Origin: Myxococcota bacterium
Lineage (GTDB): Bacteria; Myxococcota_A; UBA9160; PR03
Assembly (NCBI GenBank): GCA_030066475.1
Contig: JASJBO010000064.1
Span: 1-36,734 of the forward strand
Direction: 5' to 3'
Length of the DNA: 36,734 bases
Notes under the pieces: generated by a model
Told to the model about the DNA's origin: nothing
Database searches by the model: none
Seen by the model: only the letters and a program-made list of their open reading frames with translations
Translations under genes and position numbers: made by a program
In this document: positions 1-7,753 of the stretch, piece after piece
How positions within the stretch are numbered: the stretch's first letter is position 1
How the letters are laid out: each line of letters opens with the position of its first letter

Positions 1-1042
1 CGCCGAGCGCGACCCACGCCGCGCAGCGCCGGTAGAAGACGCCGCGGCCGCGGCTCACGCCCGAGAGCGCCAGCACGATCGCGGTGAACGGCAACGTGGC
101 GAACGGCAGCACCGCCTGGTCGGGCAGGCCCACCCCGTCGTGGACCGCCGCCGTGAACGCGATGCACGAGGCGGCTGCGGGCACCAGGCTGGCGGGCTCG
201 AGCAGCGTTCCCAGCGCAGGCGGCACGCGCGCCTCGCGCGCGAAGGCCGCCATCAGCAGCGCCGCGGAGCCGGCGAGCACCGCCACCAGGAACAGCGACA
301 GCTCGTAGTGCAGCACGCTGCGCAGCGTGATCAGCACGATCGGCGCGGCGAGCATGGCGCGTACGAAGACGCCCTCGAGCGTGCGCATCGCCAGGTCGCG
401 GCGCAGCACGCGTAGCTCGAGCGCGAAGAAGGCGGCGACCAGACCGGCCACGAGCACCGCCACGACCCCCGCGTCGCGCGAGGGCACCAGCATCGCGGCG
501 TTGAAGCCGAGGTAGGCCACGGTGAGCGCGCGCGCCTGGCTCCGCGCCAGCGCCAGGAACGCGAGCAGCGCCACCGGGACCAGCGCCGCGCTCGCCCCGA
601 TCGTGGTCAGCAGCGCCGCGGGCACGCTGGGGGCGAGCCAGGTCGCGTAGCGAGCCACCGCCAGCGCCGCCCCGTCGAGGGAGAGCTGGGAGTAGACCAG
701 GCCACCCAGGATGCAGAAGTGCGCCGGGATCACGCCGGCCGCCACCGCCAGGAAGGTGCGCGCGCTCTTGCTCTCGCGCATGCGCAGGCCCACGAAGAAG
801 CCCGCGCCGGTCAGCACCGCCGTCAGGCCGAGCAGGCCCAGGTAGCGCTGGATGTCGTCGCCCTGCTCCCAGTGCTGGAGCAGGAAGGTGCTGGCGGCCG
901 CGATCAGCACGCCGGCGCCCAGGCTGCGCAGCAGCCGGGTGATTGCCTCGATGCCGCGCGCGGGCGGCGCCGCCGGGGGCTGCGCCGCCTCGCTGCCGCT
1001 CTCCTCGTAGAAGCCCGCCGGGCGGGCCGTGGTCTCCATCAT
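1..1042 (-). CDS. Multi-pass integral membrane protein, C-terminus cut by window edge
   Basis: The minus strand is open from the ATG at 1042 to the window edge, about 347 codons with no stop, so the 3' end is missing. The protein begins MMETTARPGFYEE and has an Ala/Pro-rich, hydrophilic first 30 residues. After that come repeated hydrophobic stretches such as LGAGVLIAAASTFLL, YLGLLGLTAVLTGAGFFVGL and SAALVPVALLAFLALA. At least eight transmembrane segments fit in the visible part. A GGGAG-like ribosome site lies a few bases before the start. The gene follows the PspA-like gene at 1085-1729 by 42 bases on the same strand, so the two are probably co-transcribed. I do not recognise the family. 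The topology resembles large predicted membrane proteins of the DUF2157/DUF2339 type, but no specific motif supports that. It is a real gene of unknown role. Confidence 0.75.
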   Translation of the reverse strand, partial: MMETTARPAGFYEESGSEAAQPPAAPPARGIEAITRLLRSLGAGVLIAAASTFLLQHWEQGDDIQRYLGLLGLTAVLTGAGFFVGLRMRESKSARTFLAVAAGVIPAHFCILGGLVYSQLSLDGAALAVARYATWLAPSVPAALLTTIGASAALVPVALLAFLALARSQARALTVAYLGFNAAMLVPSRDAGVVAVLVAGLVAAFFALELRVLRRDLAMRTLEGVFVRAMLAAPIVLITLRSVLHYELSLFLVAVLAGSAALLMAAFAREARVPPALGTLLEPASLVPAAASCIAFTAAVHDGVGLPDQAVLPFATLPFTAIVLALSGVSRGRGVFYRRCAAWVALG

Positions 1043-1084
1043 CGTCTCGTCTCCCGATCGTCGATTGTCTTCGCTTGCCGATCC

Positions 1085-1729
1085 CTACGAGCGGAGCGCG
1101 TCGAGCTCCTCGCGCAGCGCCTGCTCCTCCTCCGCCTCCTCGAACTCGTCCTCGAAGGCGTCGCCGAGGCCGTCGGCGCCCGCGGCGCAGCCGCCCTCGA
1201 ACTCGCGCTCGAGCACGCGGGTCTCCCAGCGCTCGAACAGACCGTCGACGTCACCCACCGGCGCGCCGTCGCGCACCGTGGAGAGCGCCTCGGCGCGCGA
1301 CTGGCGCGTGCGCAGCAGGTTGCGCTGCGTCTCGAGCACGCCGAGCCGCTCCTCGACCGTGGCCACGTCGTGCGCGAGCTGCTTCTCGAAGCGCTCGTGC
1401 TCCTCGACGCGGCGCTCCAGCTCGGCGGCGCGCCGCTGCGCGCGGCGTGCGCGCCGCAGGCACTCGAGCGCGCGCGTCTCGTCCTGCTCGGCCGCGGCGC
1501 GCGCGCGCTCGCGCCAGGTGTGCTCCGCCTCGTGCTGCTCGGCGCGCTCGCGGCGCTGCCGCTCGCCGTCGGCGCGCACCCGCGCCAGCTGCACGCGGGC
1601 GCGCGCCGCCGCGCGCCGCACGTCGCGGATGGCGCTCTGCGCCAGCGCCTCGTGGTTCTCCACCTGACTTACCATCCAGTCGACGCGCGAGATCAGGCCC
1701 GCCGTCCAGCTCCGAAACCGTTCCATCAT
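1085..1729 (-). CDS. PspA/IM30-like coiled-coil protein
   Basis: A 214-aa, almost entirely helical, Arg/Glu/Ala-rich protein. It begins MMERFRSWTAGLISRVDWMV, which looks like the amphipathic membrane-binding first helix of the PspA/IM30 (ESCRT-III-like) family. It then has a long charged coiled coil (about residues 30-160) and an acidic C-terminus (DAFEDEFEEAEEEQ). Its length matches PspA (about 220 aa). The start is the first of two tandem ATGs, with AAGAGGAG about 5 bases upstream; the longer open frame reaching back to 2407 has no such signal and overlaps the haem-protein gene. PspA proteins bind stressed inner membrane. The downstream partner here is a polytopic membrane protein, so a membrane-maintenance role is inferred. 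No PspF or PspBC homologue is visible. A generic coiled-coil protein is the alternative. Confidence 0.7.
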   Translation of the reverse strand: MMERFRSWTAGLISRVDWMVSQVENHEALAQSAIRDVRRAAARARVQLARVRADGERQRRERAEQHEAEHTWRERARAAAEQDETRALECLRRARRAQRRAAELERRVEEHERFEKQLAHDVATVEERLGVLETQRNLLRTRQSRAEALSTVRDGAPVGDVDGLFERWETRVLEREFEGGCAAGADGLGDAFEDEFEEAEEEQALREELDALRS

Positions 1730-1941
1730 GGCTCTCCTCTTGGTGCCGGGACTTCCCGGTCGGAGGGAACCCAGCGCAAGCGGCGTGCCGAGCCCGGTCC
1801 CGCGCTGCGGATGCTGGAAGGGCGGGCACTTGCGGCACCAGCTGCCGTCGGCTCGAGGGCGCGCGCCGGGCCGTGTGCCGGCACGCGGTGCCGGCGGGTG
1901 TACATCCGATGTCGTGAGGGCGGGGCGGGGAAGGGCGGACG

Positions 1942-2370
1942 CTACTCGCCGGCTGCCTCCGCCCAGCGCTGCAGCACGCCGCGGTCGGCGTCGCTCAGGC
2001 GCGCCTCGGGGTGCAGCGGGAGGTAGAACCAGGGCGGCATCTCGCCCTCCTCGACCTCCTCCCAGGCCTCCTCCACCAGATCGCGCTGCTCGTCCTCGTC
2101 GTACTGCTTCCAGTCCGAGAAGTTCATGTGCTCGCGGGCCTCGGCCACGTCGTAGGCGAGCAGCCAGGAGGCCGGGGCGAGCTGCGCATACCAGGGCCAA
2201 CGCGTCTCGTTCGAGTGGCAGTCGTAGCAGGCGCGCTCGATCACCTCGCGCACCTCGGGCGGGGCCGGCACCTCGGCGAGCACGGGCGGGTTGGAGCGCT
2301 CGACGGGCACGAGCTGGATCGCCAGGAACAGCCCGAGGCCGACGAGCAGTGTCTTCTGAAGCGCACCCAT
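1942..2370 (-). CDS. Haem-binding domain protein (CxxCH, membrane-anchored)
   Basis: A 142-aa protein. Residues 1-21 form a signal anchor (MGALQKTLLVGLGLFLAIQL), followed by a Pro-rich linker. A c-type haem attachment motif C48-Y-D-C51-H52 sits in the context ACYDCHSNET, typical of the small Haem_bd family (PF14376) found in many Gram-negatives. The family's conserved W-P-W-Y and later MPPWFY-L-HPEA stretches follow, the last probably supplying a haem-contacting residue. The start at 2370 is chosen because GAGGAG lies about 7 bases upstream; a longer open frame to 2415 lacks this. It should be exported and matured by the periplasmic cytochrome c system. It stands alone between a divergent nucleotidyltransferase and the pspA-like gene. 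The redox partner is unknown. Confidence 0.85.
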   Translation of the reverse strand: MGALQKTLLVGLGLFLAIQLVPVERSNPPVLAEVPAPPEVREVIERACYDCHSNETRWPWYAQLAPASWLLAYDVAEAREHMNFSDWKQYDEDEQRDLVEEAWEEVEEGEMPPWFYLPLHPEARLSDADRGVLQRWAEAAGE

Positions 2371-2444
2371 CGGGATCTCCTCGCCGCACCCGCCTCGAGT
2401 ACACCACGCTAGCAATCGGAGCGACGCCGCCGCATCATGGGCGG

Positions 2445-3320
2445 ATGCCCTCCCACTCCCCGGAACCGCCGCACGACGTCGACGCCGCCCGCGCGCTCGC
2501 CACCCGCATCGCCGGGCGGCTCGCCGAGGTGACGGGCGTCTGCGGCGTGATGCTCGGCGGCTCCTGGGCGCGCCGGGCCGGCTATGCGGACTCCGACCTC
2601 GACGTCGGCATCTTCTACGACCCCGAGGAGCCGCTCGACCTGGCCGCCGTGCGCGCGCTGGCGCACGAGCTCGACCGGCGCGAGCCGGCGCCCGAGGTGA
2701 CCGGGATCGGCGAGTGGGGCCTGTGGGTGAACGGCGGCGCGTGGCTCGAGATCGAGGGCTGGCGCGTCGACTGGCTCTACCGCGACCTCGAGCGCGTCGG
2801 CTGGGCGGTGGACGAGTGCTGCGACGGCCACCCGAGCTGCGACTACACCCTGGGCCACCCGCACGGCTTCCACAACCACATCTACCTGGCGGAGCTGTTC
2901 CACGGCGAGGCGCTGTTCGATCCCGAGGGCATGCTCGACGAGCTCAAGCAGCGCGTCGCGGAGTACCCGCCCGCGCTGCGCCGCGAGCTGGTGCGCCGCT
3001 ACCTGTACGACGCCGCCTTCATGCTCGAGCTGGGCCGCAGGACCGCCGGCCGCGGCGACGTCTTCCACGTGACCGGCTGCCTGTTCCGCGTGGCGGCCGC
3101 GCTGGTGCAGGTGCTGTACGCGCACAACGAGCGCTACTTCATGAACGAGAAGGGCTCGGTGCGCGCGGTCGACGGCTTTCCCGCGCGGCCCGAGCAGTTC
3201 GCGGAGCGGGTGGAGGGCGTGCTGGCCCGCGCCGGCGACGAGCCCGACGCGCTGGGCGCGCGGATCGGCGAGCTGGGCGCGCTGCTCGACGAGACGCGCG
3301 CGCTGTGCGGCGGCGGCTGA
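2445..3320 (+). CDS. Nucleotidyltransferase-fold protein
   Basis: A 291-aa protein with a Pol-beta-type nucleotidyltransferase signature near the N-terminus. G39-S40 is followed by D51 and D53 (GGSWARRAGYADSDLDVGI), giving the GS...DxD metal-binding pattern. The remaining 200 residues are helical and His/Tyr-rich (LGHPHGFHNHIYLAELFHG) and resemble the DUF4037-type C-terminal domains found in stand-alone kanamycin-nucleotidyltransferase-like proteins. The substrate cannot be read from the sequence. The catalytic residues look complete, so it is probably active. The ATG at 2445 starts just before the first conserved helix; no strong ribosome site is seen. The gene converges with the reductase gene at 3324 with only 3 bases between the stop codons. 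Confidence 0.8.
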   Translation: MPSHSPEPPHDVDAARALATRIAGRLAEVTGVCGVMLGGSWARRAGYADSDLDVGIFYDPEEPLDLAAVRALAHELDRREPAPEVTGIGEWGLWVNGGAWLEIEGWRVDWLYRDLERVGWAVDECCDGHPSCDYTLGHPHGFHNHIYLAELFHGEALFDPEGMLDELKQRVAEYPPALRRELVRRYLYDAAFMLELGRRTAGRGDVFHVTGCLFRVAAALVQVLYAHNERYFMNEKGSVRAVDGFPARPEQFAERVEGVLARAGDEPDALGARIGELGALLDETRALCGGG

Positions 3321-3323
3321 GCC

Positions 3324-4385
3324 TCAGCGCAGCGCGCGCGCGCCGCGGATCCCGGTCAGGTCGAGCCAGGTCTTCAGGCCCGGCTCGGCGGCGCACACCT
3401 GCGGGATCGCGTTCACCACCCGCATCGCGCTGGCCACGCAGCCGTCGATGTTGTGGTCGTCGTGGTTCCAGCCGATGTCGAGGTCGCACTTCATCGAGGG
3501 CATGCCCTCGATCAGCACGCGGTAGGTGCCGGGGCCGTTGCCGCGCGGCCAGTCGGGCGCCACGTCGTCGCGCAGCCGGGTCACGTGCTCCACCGCGATG
3601 CGCGGCTCGCCGCCCACGATCCCCGCCACCTCGAAGCGCAGGCCCGCCACGGTGCCCCGCTCGATCTTGCCGGTGGGGATCTCGAAGGGCTCCTCGGCCA
3701 CGACCTGCTCGTAGGACTGGCGGATCTCGTCGAGCTCGACGCCCAGCGCGTCCGCCACCATGCGGACCGAGGGGCCCCAGGCCGTGACCAGCGCGCCGGG
3801 CAGCAGCAGCGGCACCTGCGCGCCGGGCGGCTTGCCGAAGCCCATGACGTCGCTCAGCGTCTCGGGCTGGTCGTAGGTGGCGTAGTTGAAGATCTCCTGG
3901 GCGCGGATCGAGTCGATCCGCTCCGAGAGGCTCGAGAGCAGGATCGGCAGGGCGTCGGGCGCGAAGCCCGGGTCGATGCCGGAGCAGAACAGCGAGCTCT
4001 CGCCCTCCGCGCAGGCCGCCGCCAGGCGCTCCGTGATCTGCGGGAACGCCGCCGGCGGGTACACGAGCGGCACGAACGAGGTGGTCACCAGGTTGCGGCC
4101 TGCCCCGAGGATGCGGCACATGTCGTCGATCGCGTCGCCGAGCCGGAAGTCGGTGGCGCCCATGTACGAGACGCAGTCGGCGTCGATCGCCAGCGCCTCC
4201 TTGGGATCGGTCGTCGCGATCACGCCGGTCGGCTCGATGCCGCACAGCTCGCCGGCGTCGCGGCCCGCCTTGGCGTCGCTGCTGACGACGAGCCCGACCA
4301 GCTCGAGGTCGGGGTGCCGAGCGATGGCGCGCAGCGCGTGGATGCCGACGTGGCCGGTGGCCCACTGGACGACGCGATGGGTCAC
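3324..4385 (-). CDS. Dihydrodipicolinate reductase-like NAD(P)-dependent oxidoreductase
   Basis: A 353-aa protein with an N-terminal Rossmann fold. It begins VTHRVVQWATGHVGIHALR, where the usual GxxGxxG loop is replaced by the ATGHVG form. That form is typical of the DapB-N-like family that includes 2,4-diaminopentanoate dehydrogenase and many uncharacterised actinobacterial and proteobacterial relatives. The C-terminal half has the family's GxYRVxIEG and CDLDIGWNHDDHN stretches. The substrate is unknown; it is not DapB itself, being longer and lacking the HH-RHK active-site motif. The start is a GTG at 4385 preceded by GAGGAGGAG. This GTG overlaps the stop of the upstream gene in a GTGA arrangement, so the two are translationally coupled. 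Confidence 0.8.
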   Translation of the reverse strand: MTHRVVQWATGHVGIHALRAIARHPDLELVGLVVSSDAKAGRDAGELCGIEPTGVIATTDPKEALAIDADCVSYMGATDFRLGDAIDDMCRILGAGRNLVTTSFVPLVYPPAAFPQITERLAAACAEGESSLFCSGIDPGFAPDALPILLSSLSERIDSIRAQEIFNYATYDQPETLSDVMGFGKPPGAQVPLLLPGALVTAWGPSVRMVADALGVELDEIRQSYEQVVAEEPFEIPTGKIERGTVAGLRFEVAGIVGGEPRIAVEHVTRLRDDVAPDWPRGNGPGTYRVLIEGMPSMKCDLDIGWNHDDHNIDGCVASAMRVVNAIPQVCAAEPGLKTWLDLTGIRGARALR

Positions 4386-4798
4386 GACTCCTCCTCGATG
4401 CGCAGCTCGAGGCGGATCGGGACGGATCCGTCGCGCGGGAAGAAGAGGCCGATGTAGCGCTCGGCCCAGCCGTACTTCTCGAGCATCATGGCGTTGATCG
4501 TGCCGCGCGCGTCGGGCTCGATCACCGCGCGGTAGCGCCCGCGGCTGCCGTCGCGCTCGAGCTCGACCTCGGGGTGCTTGCGGATCTGGCGCATCCAGCG
4601 CGACTCGGGATTGCCCGCCCGCAGCCACGGGGCGCCGTCGCGGTCGACCACCCACAGGCGCGTGTCGATCAGGTGGCCGTTGCCGTTGCGCGTGTGGAGC
4701 ACCACTACCTCGCCGTGCTCGGCCGCGATCATCTGGACCGCGAACCAGGCGAGCATCACCGCGGCCACGCTGCCGAGGCCGATCAGCACCCGATGCAT
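4382..4798 (-). CDS. Membrane-anchored nitroreductase/quinone reductase-like protein
   Basis: A 138-aa protein with one N-terminal hydrophobic helix (residues 3-25, VLIGLGSVAAVMLAWFAVQM). A small beta-barrel-like domain follows, with the stretches LHTRNGNGHLIDTRLWVVD, WLRAGNPESRWMRQIRKHP and VELERDGSRGRYRA. The pattern 'trp-leu-xxx-gly-asn ... his-pro-x-val-x-leu-x-x-asp-gly' is like the split-barrel F420H2-dependent quinone/nitroreductase family (PF04075). The cofactor is not certain from sequence. The start at 4798 is set by GGAGGGGAAG about 5 bases upstream; longer frames exist but lack it. Its stop overlaps the start of the DapB-like gene, so the products probably act together. Other LLM-class (F420/FMN) enzymes in the window make an F420 link plausible but unproven. 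Confidence 0.65.
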   Translation of the reverse strand: MHRVLIGLGSVAAVMLAWFAVQMIAAEHGEVVVLHTRNGNGHLIDTRLWVVDRDGAPWLRAGNPESRWMRQIRKHPEVELERDGSRGRYRAVIEPDARGTINAMMLEKYGWAERYIGLFFPRDGSVPIRLELRIEEES

Positions 4799-4884
4799 GT
4801 CTTCCCCTCCGCCGGCCCCCGACGATCCTAGCTCGGCCCGGCGGGGGTGCGCCCGAACTGCGGACTTCGCCATCATGCGGCGCC

Positions 4885-5628
4885 ATGCCCCCCCTCTCGC
4901 TCTCCCCGCTCGAGACGGCGCTGGCCTTCGCCGTCATGCTGCTGGCCGCCTGCGTGCAGGGCTCGGTGGGCTTCGGGATGGCCCTGATCGCGGCGCCCGT
5001 GCTGGCGCTGCTCGACCCGCGCTTCGTGCCCGGGCCGGTGATGCTGGTGGGGATGTGCCTGACCGGGATGGTGCTGATCCGCGAGCGCCGGAGCATCGAC
5101 CTGGGCGGCCTGCGCTACGCGCTGCCGGGCTCGTTCCTGGGGACCGCCGCCGGTGGCGCGCTGCTGGGCGCGCTCTCGCCGCGCGGCTTCGGGCTGCTGT
5201 TCTCGGGCCTGGTGCTGCTGGCCGTGCTGCTCAGCGCGGCGGGCTGGCACGTCCGCGCCACGCCGGGCAAGGTGCTCGGCGCCGGCCTGCTCGGGGGCTT
5301 CATGGGCACCACCTCGTCGATCGGCGGCCCGCCGATGGCGCTCGTCTACCAGGACGCCTCGGCCGCGCGCCTGCGCGGGACGCTGGCGGCCTACTTCATC
5401 TGCACCAACGCGATGGGGCTCACCACGCTGGCGGTCATCGGCCGGCTGGGCCGGCCGGAGCTGGAGCGCGCGGGGCTGCTGCTGCCCGGCCTGGTGCTCG
5501 GCTTCGTCACTTCGCTCTGGACCGCGCGCTGGCTCGACGGCGCCAGCGCCCGCCCGCTGGTGCTGGGCCTCTCGGGGCTGGCGGCGCTCGTGCTGCTCGC
5601 GCGGGTGCTGCTCGCGGGCGGCGGGTGA
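4885..5628 (+). CDS. TauE/SafE family anion exporter
   Basis: A 247-aa polytopic inner-membrane protein with seven to eight hydrophobic segments and the two half-repeats of the TauE/SafE (DUF81, PF01925) family. The first repeat has VQGSVGFGMALIAAPVLALL and the second has GGFMGTTSSIGGPPMALVY. The GxxS-x-GG-PP motif of the second repeat is diagnostic. Members move sulfite, sulfoacetate or other small organic anions outward; the substrate here is not evident. The ATG at 4885 is the only sensible start. Its stop TGA overlaps the GTG start of the next gene (GTGA), so the kinase-like gene downstream is translationally coupled to it. Confidence 0.9.
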   Translation: MPPLSLSPLETALAFAVMLLAACVQGSVGFGMALIAAPVLALLDPRFVPGPVMLVGMCLTGMVLIRERRSIDLGGLRYALPGSFLGTAAGGALLGALSPRGFGLLFSGLVLLAVLLSAAGWHVRATPGKVLGAGLLGGFMGTTSSIGGPPMALVYQDASAARLRGTLAAYFICTNAMGLTTLAVIGRLGRPELERAGLLLPGLVLGFVTSLWTARWLDGASARPLVLGLSGLAALVLLARVLLAGGG

Positions 5629-6746
5629 TCGCGACCCACGCGCTCGAGGCGGCCGCGAGCGAGCGCGCGGGCGAGCCGGTGCGGGTGGTGCGTCGCGGCG
5701 GGTCGCCCGGCGGCGACGCGGCGGACTCCGAGGCGTACTTCGAGCGCGTTCGACTCCAGATCGGCGACCGCGAGCAGCGCGCGGTGCTGAAGGTGCCGGC
5801 GCCCGATCCGTGCTCGCCGCCGCACGAGCGCTCGTTCTACGAGACGCTGGCCGCGGACGTCGCCTGTCGCGTGCCGGCGCCGTTCGCCACCGGTCCGCTG
5901 CCGGGCTCGGCCGACGGCTGGATCCTGATGGGCGAGCTGCCGCGGCGGCGCCAGCGCGCGTTCTGGCGCCACGCGGACGCGTTGGCCTGTGTCCGCGAGA
6001 TCGCGCGCCTGCACGCGCAACACCTCGGGCGCGCGCCCGACGCGTTGCCCCGTCCGCTCACGAGCGACCTCGCGCGCTACCTGGCGCACGTTCCCGACGG
6101 GATCACGGCGCTGCGCGAGCGGATGGCGCGGCGTCCGGCCCTGCGCTGGCTCGTCTCGGAGCGCGAGCTGGCGCGGGCAGTCGAGCTGGCCGGCGACCCC
6201 GCGCCTCTCGTGCGCGCGCTGGCCGCCTCGCCCGAGACGGTGATCCACCGTGACTTCCACCCGGGCAACGTCGCCGTGCCGCGTCGCGGCCGACCCATCG
6301 TGTTCGACTGGGAGGACGTGGCGGCCGGGCCCCCGGTGTTCGACCTGACCCTGTTCCACCAGTACCTCGGCTACGAGTGGTTCCGCGTGCCCGGGGTGGG
6401 CGTCGAGTGGCTCCGCCACCGGGAGCCGCGCGTCGCCTGGCTCGCACTCCGCGCTGCGTACGTCGATACGCTGTGTGCCGCGGCGGAAGCGCCCGTGGAC
6501 GTCGACGCGATCCTCGCCGCCGAGTCCGCCGCGCGCACCTGGGAGGCGGTCTACCGGCTCGGCTGGATCGATGCCCGGCTCGAGGCGCGCGACGCCTGGC
6601 TCGCCCGCGCCGGCGCCTGGCCGCCCGGCCTGCGCGCCGGTGCCCGCTGGCGTGCCGGCTGGGCGGAGCTGCGGGGGCGCCGGGCGGTCGGGCTCGACGT
6701 CCACGCGCTCGCGTCGGGAGCGCGCCGATCGGAGACGAGCCCGTAG
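5625..6746 (+). CDS. Aminoglycoside phosphotransferase (APH)-family kinase-like protein
   Basis: A 373-aa protein with the APH/choline-kinase fold. The catalytic loop is H208-R-D210-F-H-P-G-N215 and the metal-binding motif is VFDWED, with D228. Upstream, a Lys in AVLKVPAP fits the ATP-binding beta strand. Family members phosphorylate small hydroxyl-bearing molecules (drugs, sugars, acyl-CoA-linked substrates); resistance should not be assumed. The start is the GTG at 5625, overlapping the TauE/SafE stop; the longer open frame upstream of it runs through that gene and is rejected. It is followed at once by a stub of an unrelated hydrolase gene, which suggests the 3' flank has been rearranged. 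All catalytic residues are present. Confidence 0.85.
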   Translation: MIATHALEAAASERAGEPVRVVRRGGSPGGDAADSEAYFERVRLQIGDREQRAVLKVPAPDPCSPPHERSFYETLAADVACRVPAPFATGPLPGSADGWILMGELPRRRQRAFWRHADALACVREIARLHAQHLGRAPDALPRPLTSDLARYLAHVPDGITALRERMARRPALRWLVSERELARAVELAGDPAPLVRALAASPETVIHRDFHPGNVAVPRRGRPIVFDWEDVAAGPPVFDLTLFHQYLGYEWFRVPGVGVEWLRHREPRVAWLALRAAYVDTLCAAAEAPVDVDAILAAESAARTWEAVYRLGWIDARLEARDAWLARAGAWPPGLRAGARWRAGWAELRGRRAVGLDVHALASGARRSETSP

Positions 6747-6892
6747 TCGACCAGAGGATCCCGAGCTCACGGCTGGTGATGTTCGAGGACGTCGGCCACA
6801 TCGCGATGGAGGAGGCCCCGGACCGCACGGCGGCGGCGATCGACGCGTTCCTGGGCGAAGCGTCCCGCCGGCCCCGGGAGCCAGGCCGGTGA
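6731..6892 (+). pseudogene. C-terminal stub of an alpha/beta hydrolase
   Basis: In one frame the sequence reads GDEPVVDQRIPSSRLVM followed by FEDVGHIAMEEAPDRTAA and a helix ending at the stop at 6892. This is the classic last segment of alpha/beta hydrolases: the 'IPGSRLVxxxDVGHxxxEEAPERTA' stretch, with the catalytic His in VGH. The rest of the hydrolase, including nucleophile elbow and acid, is absent. The preceding codons in this frame are antisense-like noise inside the kinase gene. It is best read as the leftover 3' end of a deleted gene. It overlaps the kinase C-terminus by 16 bases. Confidence 0.65.
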
Positions 6893-6950
6893 AGCGCCCG
6901 CTGCGAGCGAAGCCACCGACTCGCTCTGGTCGTTCGGTACCCTCTCGGCC

Positions 6951-7118
6951 GTGCCGCTGACCGCCGAACAGCTCCGCCTGCGCCTGGAGCGCGCCGACCG
7001 CCAGCGTCTCCTGCTGCGCCGGACCACGCTCGATCTGGCCGCCATGGGGCAGCGCGTGCTGCGCGCGAGGCGAGATGGACCTGACCGACCCGACCGCGTT
7101 CGCGCTCGACATCACTGA
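6951..7118 (+). CDS. Possible small partner ORF of the downstream nucleotidyltransferase
   Basis: A 55-codon frame starting GTG (VPLTAEQLRLRLERADRQ) overlaps the first 44 bases of the nucleotidyltransferase gene in another frame. The first 42 residues are a charged, amphipathic helix rich in Arg, Leu and Glu with coding-like composition. The last 13, inside the overlap, look like frame noise. Small helical proteins encoded just upstream of AbiEii/MNT-like nucleotidyltransferases are common, and the tight overlap suggests coupling. No clear ribosome site precedes the GTG. It could be chance, so confidence is limited. Confidence 0.35.
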   Translation: MPLTAEQLRLRLERADRQRLLLRRTTLDLAAMGQRVLRARRDGPDRPDRVRARHH

Positions 7119-7650
7119 CGCGCTGCGGCGCGAGGGCGTCGAGCACGCGCTCTACGGCGGGCTCCTGCTGGCTGCCTACGGGCAGCCCCGAGAGACGAAA
7201 GACGCCGACCTCGCCGTCGTGCGCGCCGACGCGACGGCGACCTCGTCCCTCCTGGAGCGCGATCTCGGACTCGGCTGTCGCGTCGCGTTCGACGGGCGGC
7301 GCTTCGGCGGTCTCCGTATCAGTCGGATCACGGTGATCGACGGGGACGAGCTCAACACCCTGGATCTCGTGGAGCCGGGCGATTCGGACTACGCTGCTCG
7401 CGCGATCGAGCGAGCGCCCGCGTCCGTGCTGCGGGAGCGGCCGATCCGTGTGCTGGGGCCCGAGGACTTCGTGATCTTCAAGGTGCTCTCGACGCGGGAC
7501 CTCGACATCGAGGACGCCGCGGGCGTTCTGCGGAGTCTCGGGGCGGATCTCGACCGGGCGCTGATCGAGCAGGAGATCGAGCTCCTGTCGCGGCCGAGGC
7601 CGAGCCATCCCGTCCGCGAGCGCTGGGCGGGCGTCCAGGCGCGGGCCTGA
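7075..7650 (+). CDS. AbiEii/MNT-like nucleotidyltransferase
   Basis: A 191-aa protein of the minimal nucleotidyltransferase type. The active-site block is HALYGGLLLAAYGQPRETKD with D43 and D45 following (TKDADLAVV). This Gly-Gly...Arg-x-Thr-x-Asp-x-Asp pattern marks the DUF6036/AbiEii toxin-like group. The second half has the usual LxPEDFVIFKVLSTRDLDIED block, in which a Lys and the Asp residues recur in relatives. Such proteins serve as toxins in toxin-antitoxin or abortive-infection pairs, or as stand-alone nucleotidyltransferases. No classical antitoxin (AbiEi or HEPN) is adjacent, only the short overlapping frame upstream. An ATG at 7075 with a weak GCGAGG upstream is the start. Confidence 0.75.
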   Translation: MDLTDPTAFALDITDALRREGVEHALYGGLLLAAYGQPRETKDADLAVVRADATATSSLLERDLGLGCRVAFDGRRFGGLRISRITVIDGDELNTLDLVEPGDSDYAARAIERAPASVLRERPIRVLGPEDFVIFKVLSTRDLDIEDAAGVLRSLGADLDRALIEQEIELLSRPRPSHPVRERWAGVQARA

Positions 7651-7753
7651 GCAATGCGGCGGTGACGGGGCTGGGCTGGGTGGAGGAGTGGATCGACGGC
7701 GGGAGAGCCGATCTGCTAGACCACGAAGAGCCGCGCACGGAGGCGCTCCCGAG

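Noticed and set aside
719..2026. 435-codon plus-strand frame across the PspA-like gene
   Set aside because: Low-complexity antisense reading; the minus strand has ribosome sites and family features.
5625..6746. Antibiotic resistance gene
   Set aside because: The fold is APH-like, but nothing ties it to an aminoglycoside class; the family has many metabolic members.
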